Below are positions 53,563 to 63,254 of a stretch of DNA of 64,000 nucleotides, one piece after another. The notes beneath the pieces were generated by a model that was not told where the DNA came from, did not search any database, and saw only the letters and a list, made by a program, of their open reading frames with translations. This stretch comes from JAWSVE01 sp033852115. GTDB lineage: Bacteria > Pseudomonadota > Gammaproteobacteria > Pseudomonadales > Cellvibrionaceae. Made by a program: the position numbers and the translations under genes. Position 1 is the first letter of the stretch. The number at the start of each line of letters is the position of its first letter. The stretch is taken from the NCBI GenBank assembly GCA_033852115.1, contig JAWSVE010000003.1, forward strand, positions 1-64,000, written 5' to 3'.

Positions 53563-55410
53563 ATGCTAGATCCGCTACTACTTTTGGTTGGCGTCGGCCT
53601 TGTTTCTATTGTCTGCCAGCTTCTAGCCTACCGCGTTAAGCTCCCCGCAATCTTACCGCTACTTTTAGCTGGAATTATCCTAGGCCCTGCTGTTGGCTTA
53701 ATCAATCCCGACAAGTTACTGGGAGAGCTATTGTTCCCAATTATTTCGTTGTCGGTGGCAATTATTCTTTTCGAAGGTGCATTGACTCTCAAGCTGGATG
53801 ATATATCGGGCCATGGAAAGATTGTGCGTCGATTATGCACAACTGGAGCGCTAATAACATGGCTTGTAGTGGCTCCCACAGCGCACTTCGCACTCGGTAT
53901 AAGCTGGGAACTGGCGTTTCTATTTGGTGCAATAGTTACTGTAACGGGGCCTACTGTAGTCAAACCAATGCTTCGTTCCGTTCGACCAACAGCAAATGTG
54001 TCCCGAATTTTGCAGTGGGAAGGGATAATCATAGACCCTATCGGCGCTTTGCTCGCAGTGCTTGTATTTGAGTTTATCGTTTCATCTCAGCAAGAAGCGT
54101 TTCTACACACAGCGCAAGCGTTTGGCTTAACTATTGCTGCGGGTTTAATTTTTGGTAGTGTTGGCGGTCACCTACTCGCTCATACACTTCGCAAAAACTG
54201 GGTACCTCACTACCTTAGGAACCCCTATGTACTGACAGTGATGCTCGGTTTTTTTGCAGCCTCGGATGAGCTAGCTCACGAGTCTGGCCTATTAACCGTC
54301 ACCATAATGGGCATGTGGTTAGCCAATAAAAAAGATGTCGATATCGACGATATACTCGAGTTTAAGGAAACATTAAGTGTCCTTCTAATTTCTGCCCTGT
54401 TTATCTTACTTGCGGCAAGGCTTGACTTAAATGCGCTATTGCAAGTCGGCACCGGGGTACTCATCGTACTCGGCGTCATTATCTTCATCGCTAGGCCGCT
54501 AGGTATTTTTTCGTCAGCAATTGGCTCAGATCTCTCGTTAAAAGAAAAGCTACTGCTTTCCTGGATCGCCCCTAGAGGGATTGTAGCGGCAGCTGTTTCT
54601 GCGTTGTTCGCCCTGAAGCTAGAAGAACTAGGCTATCACCAAGCGAGCATTCTTGTTCCCATGGTGTTTCTAGTCATTATCACCACTGTGATACTGCAAA
54701 GTTTTACGGCAGGTTTTTTTGCAAAATATTTAGGGCTGCGCACTCAAAAGCCTAATGGCATATTGATATTTGGTGCAGGTGGTTTTTCTCGCCGCTTCGC
54801 CAAAGAGCTAATGGTGCAAGATATTCCCGTACGCCTCGCTGACACCAACTGGGCTTCGATAAGCGAGTCTCGAATGGAGAATATTCCTGTCTATTATGGA
54901 AATCCTACTTCCGATCATGCAGAACGAAACATCGATCTAACCACGTTTGGACGAGTCTTGGTTATTTCCCCCTACCGTCAACTTAACCCTGTAGTTACCT
55001 ATCACTTTGAAAATGAACTCGGAAAAGGTGCCGTTTTTGGTCTCGATTTCAACGATCAAGAAGGCCCTAAAAGCCATAAAGTGTCGAAAAGCTATGCTGC
55101 AAAACTCGGTTTGTTTGGCGACAGTGCAAGTTACGCCAAACTCAATAGCTTAGTCGCTCAGGGTGCACAGATTAAAACCACTAATATTTCAGAAAATTTT
55201 ACTCATGAAAATTATCTTGAGCGCTACGAAAAAGGTGCTATTCCATTGTGCGCGATTGACGAAAACAACAAAGTCTATATCTACACACAAGAGAACACAT
55301 TTACGCCAAAAGCTGGCTGGAAAATCATGTCGCTTGTGGCAAAAGAGGTTTTAGAGGAGCTTAAGTCTCAGAAAGAGGCCGACAATACTGCAACACCGGA
55401 GAAACACTAA
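53563..55410 (+). CDS. CPA1-type Na+/H+ antiporter with RCK domain
   Basis: This inner-membrane exchanger of 615 residues has about 12-13 helices (about 1-395), including the ion-site region TVTGPTVVKPMLRS and IDPIGALLAVLVFEF and the FAASDELAHESGLLTVTIMGMWLA segment. The C-terminal 220 residues carry a TrkA-N-like nucleotide fold (GILIFGAGGFSRRFAKELM) and a TrkA-C-like end. This resembles the NhaP2/YcgO or MjNhaP group. Probable role is sodium or potassium export and pH control. It is followed three bases later by the SRAP gene. Confidence 0.9.
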   Translation: MLDPLLLLVGVGLVSIVCQLLAYRVKLPAILPLLLAGIILGPAVGLINPDKLLGELLFPIISLSVAIILFEGALTLKLDDISGHGKIVRRLCTTGALITWLVVAPTAHFALGISWELAFLFGAIVTVTGPTVVKPMLRSVRPTANVSRILQWEGIIIDPIGALLAVLVFEFIVSSQQEAFLHTAQAFGLTIAAGLIFGSVGGHLLAHTLRKNWVPHYLRNPYVLTVMLGFFAASDELAHESGLLTVTIMGMWLANKKDVDIDDILEFKETLSVLLISALFILLAARLDLNALLQVGTGVLIVLGVIIFIARPLGIFSSAIGSDLSLKEKLLLSWIAPRGIVAAAVSALFALKLEELGYHQASILVPMVFLVIITTVILQSFTAGFFAKYLGLRTQKPNGILIFGAGGFSRRFAKELMVQDIPVRLADTNWASISESRMENIPVYYGNPTSDHAERNIDLTTFGRVLVISPYRQLNPVVTYHFENELGKGAVFGLDFNDQEGPKSHKVSKSYAAKLGLFGDSASYAKLNSLVAQGAQIKTTNISENFTHENYLERYEKGAIPLCAIDENNKVYIYTQENTFTPKAGWKIMSLVAKEVLEELKSQKEADNTATPEKH

Positions 55411-55413
55411 GCC

Positions 55414-56097
55414 ATGTGTGGCCGATTCAATATTACAGACGATCCAGCCTTACATGCGTTGTTGGATGTCATGCGGATTCCAACAGCGCAAAGAGACCTG
55501 GTTTTTACGCAATATGATATTCGGCCTACACAATTTATAGACATCGTTCTACCTGGTGAAAGAAACCCCAGTCTTGCCAAAGCACTATGGTGGTTAATAC
55601 TCAAAAAGGAAGGTAATCAGTATAAGCCAGACACCAAATGGGCATCATTCAATAGCCGATACGATAAATTTATTAACGGCAAAGTACATCAGATTAAACC
55701 ACAAAGCTTCCGAGTCATCATACCGGCAAGCAGTTGGTACGAGTGGCAGGGTGATAAAGGGAGTAAAGTACCCTACATGATAAAACCGGAGTCAGGCGCA
55801 CTAGCGCTTGGAGGCGTTGCTAAACGCTGGGAGACTTCAGACGGACCAATCTACTCTGCGTCTATTATTACCCTACCCGGCCATCCCAAACTGGCCAGCA
55901 TTCACGAAAAATCGATGCCGCTGATCTTGCAGGAAAAGGACTATGCTAAATGGCTTGATAGCAGTATCAACAACAGCGCTTTTTCCGGCCTGCTGAGACC
56001 TCATTTGCCGCTACCATTGGTGGCTGGAGCAGTAAAATCTACTGCCGCCCCGCAAATAGTACAGGAAAACTATATCCCTGAAGATGATAGCGTTTAA
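55414..56097 (+). CDS. SOS response-associated peptidase family protein (YedK/HMCES)
   Basis: This 227-residue SRAP protein shields abasic sites in single-stranded DNA through a covalent link to its Cys2. MCGRFN at the start gives Cys2 after methionine removal. Further conserved parts are NSRYDKF, IPASSWYEWQGDKG (with the active glutamate) and HEKSMPLIL (with the active histidine). Length fits the family. It follows the antiporter gene by three bases. Confidence 0.94.
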   Translation: MCGRFNITDDPALHALLDVMRIPTAQRDLVFTQYDIRPTQFIDIVLPGERNPSLAKALWWLILKKEGNQYKPDTKWASFNSRYDKFINGKVHQIKPQSFRVIIPASSWYEWQGDKGSKVPYMIKPESGALALGGVAKRWETSDGPIYSASIITLPGHPKLASIHEKSMPLILQEKDYAKWLDSSINNSAFSGLLRPHLPLPLVAGAVKSTAAPQIVQENYIPEDDSV

Positions 56098-56107
56098 TCT
56101 AATTTGG

Positions 56108-56314
56108 TTAGCTGCTACTCGCCCCTTCGTCCTTCAAGCCTGCTTTTCTTAAGATTGTCATCATTGGGCACCACTTCGTAAATGCCGATTGCAGTAGGTT
56201 TAGACCAACAAAGGCCGTGAGGTAAAGCCAGTTAATATGCATTGTCACGGCTAGGGAAACCGAAACAAGGACGACAATACCGGCAATTAACCTTAGTGCG
56301 TCATTTACAGTCAT
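56108..56314 (-). CDS. DUF2892 (YgaP-type) membrane protein
   Basis: This 68-residue inner-membrane protein has two helices (about 7-25 and 28-46) and a KWCPMMTILRKAGLKD end, typical of DUF2892. In E. coli this domain is fused to a rhodanese in YgaP, encoded next to the thiol-sensing regulator YgaV. Here the gene is divergent from an ArsR regulator of the YgaV/BigR kind, which gives the same pairing and suggests persulfide-linked control. Confidence 0.85.
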   Translation of the reverse strand: MTVNDALRLIAGIVVLVSVSLAVTMHINWLYLTAFVGLNLLQSAFTKWCPMMTILRKAGLKDEGASSS

Positions 56315-56397
56315 ATGAATAGCCTCCTTCGGCTCTTTTGGGTCTTATCATTGCCTAAACTATTTTCAGGGCAAAATTGCATTGCTTTAAGCTTTTC

Positions 56398-56421
56398 TAT
56401 ATTAGCATTATCTAATATAAT
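56398..56421 (+). promoter_or_regulatory. Operator palindrome overlapping a -10 box
   Basis: TATATTAG (56398-56405) and CTAATATA (56412-56419) are exact inverted halves around CATTAT. The right half overlaps TATAAT (56416-56421), a perfect -10 element, so a bound regulator would block the polymerase. It lies upstream of the ArsR-type gene, its likely own target. AT-rich palindromes of this kind are used by BigR/YgaV relatives. Confidence 0.65.
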
Positions 56422-56478
56422 GTTTTACCAAGCATGAAACAAGTAGCAAGATTGACTAGGATCAGGTATTTCCAAAAA

Positions 56479-56781
56479 ATGAAGATCGATAAAGAGCATA
56501 TGGCTGAGAACGCCGGTGAAGCTGCTCAGTTTCTAAAGTGTCTGAGCAACGCCAACCGTCTTATGTTGCTATGCGCTCTTTTGGACAAAGAGCGCTCAGT
56601 CTCTCAATTGAATGAAGAAGTCCCATTAAGCCAATCTGCACTGTCTCAGCATCTGTCAGTTTTACGAGACGCTAATATTGTCTCGACACGTAGAGAATCC
56701 CAGACCATTTATTATCAGTTAAAAGACCCTCGAGTAGCCGGCATTCTTCGCCCGCTATACCAAATGTTTTGTGGTGACTAG
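56479..56781 (+). CDS. ArsR-family regulator of the BigR/YgaV/SqrR thiol-sensing type
   Basis: This is a winged-helix repressor of about 100 residues. The family block AAQFLKCLSNANRLMLLCALL holds one cysteine of the redox pair (Cys32 from this start), and the second is Cys98 in MFCGD at the end, the same two positions used by BigR and YgaV to form a disulfide or polysulfide bridge. The recognition helix is LSQSALSQHLSVLRDAN. I start it at ATG 56479 because the likely -10 box at 56416-56421 leaves almost no leader for the ATG at 56434. The RND gene begins eight bases after the stop. Confidence 0.85.
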   Translation: MKIDKEHMAENAGEAAQFLKCLSNANRLMLLCALLDKERSVSQLNEEVPLSQSALSQHLSVLRDANIVSTRRESQTIYYQLKDPRVAGILRPLYQMFCGD

Positions 56782-56789
56782 GTTTTCGC

Positions 56790-59700
56790 ATGGCAAATTT
56801 CACGCAACGTATACTTCGCAACTCCTTGCAAGGCACAACGCCAGTTATCATCTTTGTCTTGGCATTGTTTGCTGGACTTCTTTCATTGCAATTAACACCG
56901 CGTGAAGAGGAGCCACAAATTGTAGTACCCATGATTGATGTTCAAGTGTCAGCCCCTGGACTCAGTGCACAACAAGTCGAGCGCCAAGTCACCACGCCTC
57001 TTGAAAAACTTTTAGCGCAAATACCCGGTGTTGAGCATCTTTATTCCACTACCGCCTCCGGTCAGGCCTCAGTAACCTTACGATTCTATGTCGGAGAAGA
57101 CCGGGAAGATTCGCTACTCAATACCTACAACAAGTTATATTCTAATCAAGATGCTATTCCCCCAGTTGTTGAGCAATGGCAGGTGAACCCTATCGAGGTG
57201 GATGATGTACCAGTATTGCTCCTCGCATTGTGGAGTAGCGAACCTGCACAATATGATGACTTTGAATTGCGCCGTGTTGCTCAAGAGTTATCAACTGCCA
57301 TCCAAAGCATTCCACAAACGAGTGAAGTCAATGTTGTTGGTGGTCGTCCACGTACTGTTAAAGTAGAACTTGACCCTGAATCACTCGCTGCCAGAAAAAC
57401 GACAATTGCGGAAGTTATCTCAGCGCTAAAAGTCAGTAATACGTTAACTATCGCGGGCAACCGCTTGCAGCAAGCTAAAATCAGTAACGGCTTTCAAACA
57501 TCAATTACGGTTGAGCTTCAAAGTGGCGATTATCTTAGATCTGTAGACGAGCTAAATGACTTGGTTGTCAACATGATTAATGGGCAGCCGGTTTTTGTGA
57601 AAGACATAGCGTCAGTTGTTGATGGCCCGGCAGACCCAACCAATTACACGTGGATTGATTTTACTGGTAACGATACAACCACTTTACTACCTTCAGAAGA
57701 CACAAGAAAAACTGACTACCCGATGGTCAGTATTAGCGTTGCCAAACAACCGGGTAGCAATGCTGTAGCGGTAACTCAAAATGTTCATACGCTTTTGGGC
57801 GATTTTAAAGCGCAATTTTTACCGGACAGTATGCACATCACTGTTTTACGTGATTATGGGCAGACAGCCGATGAGAAAGTTAACAACTTAATCCAAAGTC
57901 TTGGTTTCGCTATCTTCACCGTCGTAATCTTCATCGGCGTATTTTTAGGTTGGCGACAGGCTTGGGTTGTCGCGCTAGCGGTACCAATTTGCTACGGAAT
58001 TACACTTGCCTTGGATATGGCTTTTGGTTACACCATCAACCGTGTCACACTTTTCGCGTTAATTCTCGCTCTCGGTCTATTGGTTGATGATCCAATTACT
58101 GGCGTAGACAATATATCGAGATTTTTATTTGGTGGCGCCGCGAGCAAAGATATTACCGACAGAGATGGAAAAATTGTCGCTGCCATAGAAGAGATTCGTT
58201 CGCCGCTGGTTATGTCTACCTTTACCATCGTGCTCGCATTCATCCCCCTGGCATTTATAACCGGCATGATGGGCCCGTATATGGCGCCGATGGCCTTTAA
58301 CGTTCCAGTTAGTGTCATTACGAGTACAGTCGTCGCGTTTCTTGTAACGCCTTGGTTAACCAAAAAAATATTAAAAAGCGACGATAGCGTGGACTCTGAA
58401 AGCGGTAGTGATGATACGCCCCTGCTAAGCTTTTATCGTAAGGTCCTTTCTCCCATATTAGATAACCCGCGATGGTCGAAACTCACACTCTGGTCAGTGC
58501 TAGTACTGTTTATCGGTGCCTGTACGTTACCTCTGTTTCGATTGGTGCCTCTAAAACTATTGCCATTCGACAATAAAAACGAAATCCAAATTTTAGTGGA
58601 ACTACCTGCTTCGAGTAGTTTAGAAACGACAGCTGCGCTCTCTAAGCAAATCGCTAATCGAGTTACGACGGTTCCAGAAGTTAACGCTATCGCAAGCTAC
58701 ATTGGCATCCCTTCGCCAATTGATTTTAATGGTATGGTGCGTGGTTACTATAAGCGTGCGGGAAATCACTTTGCAGATATGCGTTTAATACTGGCTGACA
58801 AATCAATCCGAGAACATCAAAGTCACGGCATTGTCCTTAGAATAAGGGCGCTCTTGGCTGACTTAAACCAAGGCAATACAAAAATTAAGGTTGTCGAAGT
58901 CCCCCCAGGCCCCCCCGTTCTCAGTACACTGGTCGCAGAAATATATGGTACAAGGATTACGGATTACGCAACGCAGCAAGATGCGGCGGCAATTTTGGTT
59001 GAACGATTGCAACGAGAACCGCACGTAGTTGAAGTTGAAAGCTCTGCTAAAGTAACGGCGCCGGTGTATCGTTTCTATACAGACAAACAAAAAGCAGCGC
59101 TTTCTGGTATTTCGAGTGCTGACGTAAACCAAGCTTTACTCGCAGCGAATCAAGGCGTAGTCGCTGGGTTTCTACAACTACCTAGAGAAGCTTCGCCTTT
59201 GCCAATCGAAGTCCGCTTGCCGCTTTCTCAACGCCATAGCGAGTCCGATTTACTCAGAATCCATGTTAAAGGAAAACCCGGTGTAACAAAGACATCAAAC
59301 GAGAATGGGTTAGTAAATGCAGCCCAACCGCTGGTCGCTTTGGGGGAGATTGGAGCATTCGAGCAACTTAACGGTGATCAGATCATACAACATAAAGATT
59401 TAAAACCCGTCGTTTATGTAATGGCTGAATTATCGGGAAGAACACCGGCTGAAGTCATCGCGGATGTCAATGCAGATTTGATATTAGGCACCGATGACAA
59501 TGCCACTGCGAATAAAGAGATCTCCTCCTGGCAGTCGCGCCATTTTTTGTCACCTGGCGCCGGCGACCTGTGGAAGCTACCCGACAATACCAGTGTCCGC
59601 TGGACGGGAGAAGGGGAATGGAAAATCACCGTGGACGTTTTCCGCGATATGGGTATCGCCTTCGCATTTGCGCTAATAGCTATCTTTATAGTGTTGCGGT

Positions 59701-60179
59701 ATCAAACGCAATCTGTTTCTTTATCGCTGATTATTATGTCTGCGATCCCTCTAACTATGATCGGCATAATGCCTGGTTTTTGGCTACTTAATCAGTTTGG
59801 TGAGCGAACAATCGCTGGAGCACCAGAGCCCATATTATTTACCGCTACTGCGATGATAGGAATGATTGCATTAGCAGGTATCGTAGTGCGTAACTCTCTT
59901 ATATTGGTCGAGTTTATAACTCAATCTCGTACAGCAGGAATGCCGATTAAAGAAGCTTTAATCCGAGCAGGAGCGGTTCGAATGAGACCCGTGTTGTTAA
60001 CTGCTGGTACCACCCTACTTGGTAACTTTGTTATCACATTAGACCCGGTATTCTCTGGTTTGGCACTTGCCATTATTTTTGGCATTGTCGCCTCTACCTT
60101 GTTCACATTATTGGTAGTGCCGGTTGTTTATTACCTTGTCTTCAAAAATGACGAAAACACTAGTGAGGTTTCACCTTAA
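56790..60179 (+). CDS. RND-family efflux transporter permease
   Basis: This inner-membrane proton-driven exporter of 1129 residues has the AcrB-type layout: first helix at about 11-30, two large periplasmic loops, and membrane bundles near 365-540 and 925-1120. Its entry block PREEEPQIVVPMIDVQVSAPGLSAQQVE is typical of hydrophobe or divalent-ion RND pumps. The charged LGLLVDDPITGVDNISRFLF helix carries the proton relay. It follows a thiol-type ArsR gene and is followed directly by its adaptor. The order permease then adaptor is the reverse of the usual one, and no TolC-like gene is present. Confidence 0.95.
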   Translation: MANFTQRILRNSLQGTTPVIIFVLALFAGLLSLQLTPREEEPQIVVPMIDVQVSAPGLSAQQVERQVTTPLEKLLAQIPGVEHLYSTTASGQASVTLRFYVGEDREDSLLNTYNKLYSNQDAIPPVVEQWQVNPIEVDDVPVLLLALWSSEPAQYDDFELRRVAQELSTAIQSIPQTSEVNVVGGRPRTVKVELDPESLAARKTTIAEVISALKVSNTLTIAGNRLQQAKISNGFQTSITVELQSGDYLRSVDELNDLVVNMINGQPVFVKDIASVVDGPADPTNYTWIDFTGNDTTTLLPSEDTRKTDYPMVSISVAKQPGSNAVAVTQNVHTLLGDFKAQFLPDSMHITVLRDYGQTADEKVNNLIQSLGFAIFTVVIFIGVFLGWRQAWVVALAVPICYGITLALDMAFGYTINRVTLFALILALGLLVDDPITGVDNISRFLFGGAASKDITDRDGKIVAAIEEIRSPLVMSTFTIVLAFIPLAFITGMMGPYMAPMAFNVPVSVITSTVVAFLVTPWLTKKILKSDDSVDSESGSDDTPLLSFYRKVLSPILDNPRWSKLTLWSVLVLFIGACTLPLFRLVPLKLLPFDNKNEIQILVELPASSSLETTAALSKQIANRVTTVPEVNAIASYIGIPSPIDFNGMVRGYYKRAGNHFADMRLILADKSIREHQSHGIVLRIRALLADLNQGNTKIKVVEVPPGPPVLSTLVAEIYGTRITDYATQQDAAAILVERLQREPHVVEVESSAKVTAPVYRFYTDKQKAALSGISSADVNQALLAANQGVVAGFLQLPREASPLPIEVRLPLSQRHSESDLLRIHVKGKPGVTKTSNENGLVNAAQPLVALGEIGAFEQLNGDQIIQHKDLKPVVYVMAELSGRTPAEVIADVNADLILGTDDNATANKEISSWQSRHFLSPGAGDLWKLPDNTSVRWTGEGEWKITVDVFRDMGIAFAFALIAIFIVLRYQTQSVSLSLIIMSAIPLTMIGIMPGFWLLNQFGERTIAGAPEPILFTATAMIGMIALAGIVVRNSLILVEFITQSRTAGMPIKEALIRAGAVRMRPVLLTAGTTLLGNFVITLDPVFSGLALAIIFGIVASTLFTLLVVPVVYYLVFKNDENTSEVSP

Positions 60180-60180
60180 C

Positions 60181-61257
60181 ATGACTAGATCAAACCAATC
60201 TCGAAACAAAATCATCACGTTGTTTCTGTCAGTTTTCGTATTAGTGGTTGCTATTGCCTGGATGGCGGGTTTTTTTACCAGTAAAATTGAACCTGGCCTT
60301 ACAGACAAGCCGTCGAGTCACTCGAATGATTTGATACCTGTTGCGGCAAAACGGGTTATGGAATACGAACCCGTCCCTGCATCATTGACCGCCAAGCAAG
60401 CCACAATCATTTCCTCTCGTATATTAGCCAGAATCACAAAAATCAATGTGCGTGCGGGTGACTCGGTATCTGAGGGTCAATTGTTGGCAGAATTAGAGCA
60501 AACTGATCTACAAGCTATCTCAAAACAAGCCGCCGAACAGGTTCGCTCCATTAAAGCGCGATTAGTTGAAGCGGAGCAAAACCTAAAACGCATCGAAACC
60601 TTGTATAAAGACGGACTTGTTTCTAAAGCCGATTTAGATCGTGCGACCGCTAATCAACAAGCACTAGCCGCGGACTTGTCGGCTAGCGAATTAGCGTTAG
60701 AAGGGGCCCAAGCCTCGTTAAGTTACACACAAATAAAGGCACCAATCGACGGTAGAATTGTCGACCGATTTGCTGAACCGGGCGATACAGCAACACCCGG
60801 AAGTCCCCTCCTATCCATATACAACCCATTAAGCTTACAGGTAGAAGCCCAGGTGCGTGAAACGCTGGCGATACCGTTGAAAGTGGGCGACGCTATCAAC
60901 GTTGAGGTACCGGCTTTTGATAAATTGTTTGGTGCAACAGTGGAGGAAATAGTCCCAGCGGCAGATTCAAATTCTCGAAGTTTTACGGTCAAAGCTCGGT
61001 TTGACTATGATGCCTCTCTTCTGCCCGGCATGTACGCAAGAATGCACCTGCCTACAGGCGAAGTTAAGAAGCTTATAGTACCTAAAGACCGCGTCGCTAC
61101 CATTGGTCAATTGAATCTTGTGTGGATAGAAGTTGACGGTCAAACAGAAAGGCGTTTCGTAAAGCTAGGCCAATGGCAAAACAACGATGAATTAGAAATT
61201 GTGTCTGGAGTGCGTGAAGGCGAGCTAATTTTGCCTATTCCAGTTGTTCAAAACTAA
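60181..61257 (+). CDS. RND efflux periplasmic adaptor subunit
   Basis: This is a membrane-fusion protein of 358 residues. It has an N-terminal anchor helix (about 12-33), a lipoyl half-domain (RITKINVRAGDSVSEGQLLAELEQ), a helical hairpin (about 115-185), the second lipoyl half (SYTQIKAPIDGRIVDRFAEPGD) and beta-barrel parts. It starts one base after the permease stop at ATG 60181; upstream in-frame starts overlap the permease. It should link the pump to an outer-membrane channel encoded elsewhere. Confidence 0.93.
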   Translation: MTRSNQSRNKIITLFLSVFVLVVAIAWMAGFFTSKIEPGLTDKPSSHSNDLIPVAAKRVMEYEPVPASLTAKQATIISSRILARITKINVRAGDSVSEGQLLAELEQTDLQAISKQAAEQVRSIKARLVEAEQNLKRIETLYKDGLVSKADLDRATANQQALAADLSASELALEGAQASLSYTQIKAPIDGRIVDRFAEPGDTATPGSPLLSIYNPLSLQVEAQVRETLAIPLKVGDAINVEVPAFDKLFGATVEEIVPAADSNSRSFTVKARFDYDASLLPGMYARMHLPTGEVKKLIVPKDRVATIGQLNLVWIEVDGQTERRFVKLGQWQNNDELEIVSGVREGELILPIPVVQN

Positions 61258-61376
61258 CTTCTCTCTCTATTACGTGCCTATCAACTCAAGATTACTAATG
61301 GCACTTGACGCCCACAACCGACTATAATTGCGAGCTTACTTAATCGATTCGCCAATCATGTCTAATTGGGGGCTTT

Positions 61377-62216
61377 ATGATAACCGTTGTTCAATCTACC
61401 CGATTACTAGTTGTCGCCTTACTAGTAACAGTTCTGGCAAGTTGTGCTTGCCCTTTCGCTGTAAAACCAACACCAAATGATGTAGTGGCTGGGCAAGTTA
61501 CCAACCGCACTTATGATTTTAAAGAAGCGGGCAAACCGATGAGCTACGCGCTTTATGTCCCTAGTAGCTATGATGGTTCTCAAAAAATGCCGTTAATGAT
61601 TTTGTTACACGGTTTGACGAGCAATCCAAACGCAGTGATTGGATACGAAGGCATTACTCAAGAAGCGGAAAAGCGCGGCATAATTGTGGTTGCTCCCTAT
61701 GGCTACAACGAAGGTGGCTGGTATGGAAGCCGTGGTAAAGGGAAAGATTTTGGCGATAAAACTGCAAATATGTTCACTAAAGGCGCGCCCGAAAATCTGG
61801 GTGAGCTTAGCGAGCTCGATGTACTGAATGTATTCGATATTATCCGAGATGAATTCCGTATCGATAAAGATCGAATGTACGTAGTAGGACACTCTATGGG
61901 AGGTGCTGGGACGGTGCACTTTGGCACAAAATACCATAAACAGTGGGCTGCCATCGCGATGATGTCGCCGGCAGTTTTTGTTGATCCACCAGAGCCCATA
62001 TCTAACCTCAAAGACATTCCTGTCATGATAGTTCACGGTGATAACGACGAACTCGTGCCCGTTGATTTGGTACGTGAATTTTATCAACGCGTCTCTGACA
62101 CTGGCACGATAACAAAGTATATGGAAATACCGGACGGGGACCATGTTAAAGTTATTTCAAGAAACCCTGAAATGATTACAGAAGTCTTTGATTTTCTCAC
62201 CAGCTATTCAAACTAA
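61377..62216 (+). CDS. Lipoprotein alpha/beta hydrolase (esterase/depolymerase-like)
   Basis: This 279-residue protein has a lipobox LASC with Cys23, so it is a lipoprotein. The hydrolase fold shows the oxyanion region ILLHGLTSN, the nucleophile Ser173 in GHSMGG, an acid in VHGDNDELVP and histidine in DGDHVKV. The start, PMSYALYVPSSYDGSQKMPLMILLHG in outline, resembles LpqC/PHB-depolymerase and prolyl-oligopeptidase type enzymes. The substrate is unknown. A hairpin follows the stop. Confidence 0.9.
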   Translation: MITVVQSTRLLVVALLVTVLASCACPFAVKPTPNDVVAGQVTNRTYDFKEAGKPMSYALYVPSSYDGSQKMPLMILLHGLTSNPNAVIGYEGITQEAEKRGIIVVAPYGYNEGGWYGSRGKGKDFGDKTANMFTKGAPENLGELSELDVLNVFDIIRDEFRIDKDRMYVVGHSMGGAGTVHFGTKYHKQWAAIAMMSPAVFVDPPEPISNLKDIPVMIVHGDNDELVPVDLVREFYQRVSDTGTITKYMEIPDGDHVKVISRNPEMITEVFDFLTSYSN

Positions 62217-62226
62217 AAAACAGATC

Positions 62227-62247
62227 GTGCCGCCCTTTCGGCGGCAC
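62227..62247 (+). terminator. Hairpin after the hydrolase gene
   Basis: GTGCCGCC (62227-62234) pairs exactly with GGCGGCAC (62240-62247). No long T run follows, so termination may be weak. Confidence 0.5.
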
Positions 62248-62346
62248 GCCAACTTCTTTATCCTATCTTTCAGTCGGTTTATTTTCACTTAGTACCCCTA
62301 AAAGGCGGCTAGATGATTAAATACGTGCCTATAAGTGCTGTAGACA

Positions 62347-63159
62347 TTAATGCGTCAACGCATAAATCAAATAGTTAATACCTAGTTGATAGGATAAGTT
62401 CGCGTATTTAACTGGGTATTCTCGATGGTAAGTGTGTTCCCAACCATCGCCCATATCCGAATTCCAATTAATCAGCACCATAACACGCCCATTATCATCG
62501 AGTATGGCATGATTCGAGGCATACTCTACATCGCCTTCTGGCCGATTATCATAATTACTGAGTGCTGGAATCATCTGGGCACCCTCTACGTCGTAAAAGC
62601 CATGAAATATTTCGTGAGATGAATCGAGTTTAATAATCTCGCGGTCAGGGAATACCAAACTAAACATTTGGTAAAATGCATCCCATTGATAGGTTCCCCA
62701 GAAATCATCTATCAACATGAATCCACCCCTTAATAAATATTCACGAAGGTTATTAATTTCTTGCGGTGAGAAAAAAACACCTCCGTTGCGCCCCATTTCC
62801 ACGGCATAGATAAACGGATGACTGAAAATTTGTTGATCATCCAGCCGTAACACGATGGGTTCTTGATTTACTTTTACATTGGTGAGCCTAGTGACACCTT
62901 TCAAAAAATTGATATCGGCAGCAGGAAAATCAGTCGACCACATTCCCATACTCCGTCGACTCACATAACGCGTATCATATTGAAGTCTGACAAAAGAAAA
63001 CTCCCCTTCGCGCCACAGCTCAGGTTCATCAACGGGAAATTCCAGCGTTGGATCAGCTATCGCAACGGAAAGATGGATGAATTGCAGCGCAAACAAAAAA
63101 AACAAGGAAAGTAAGGTATCCTGGCTGTATCGTCGTGATAAAAAACTTAACGGTTCCAT
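62347..63159 (-). CDS. DUF4159-family periplasmic protein
   Basis: This 270-residue protein has a signal peptide (about 15-36, ending VAIAD) and the DUF4159 core. Marks are FSFVRLQYDTRY, WSTDFPAADINFLKGVTRLT, PFIYAVEMGRNGGVFFSPQEINNLREYL (in outline) and GGFMLIDDFWGTYQWD. The fold is glutamine-amidotransferase-like but without known activity. Relatives often sit with MoxR ATPase and DUF58 genes; none is nearby here. The function is unknown. Confidence 0.88.
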   Translation of the reverse strand: MEPLSFLSRRYSQDTLLSLFFLFALQFIHLSVAIADPTLEFPVDEPELWREGEFSFVRLQYDTRYVSRRSMGMWSTDFPAADINFLKGVTRLTNVKVNQEPIVLRLDDQQIFSHPFIYAVEMGRNGGVFFSPQEINNLREYLLRGGFMLIDDFWGTYQWDAFYQMFSLVFPDREIIKLDSSHEIFHGFYDVEGAQMIPALSNYDNRPEGDVEYASNHAILDDNGRVMVLINWNSDMGDGWEHTYHREYPVKYANLSYQLGINYLIYALTH

Positions 63160-63254
63160 AATTAATATCCCTTGCGACGCTGCGCTTGGCGCTGCAAAAT
63201 CACTAGTATAAAACCAAGAGTGATAACAACAACGCTTTAAAGGTCGAATAAGCT

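Noticed and set aside
61605..62144. Long minus-strand frame opposite the lipoprotein hydrolase
   Set aside because: The plus-strand gene has lipobox and catalytic triad; the opposite frame has no motif and is a shadow.
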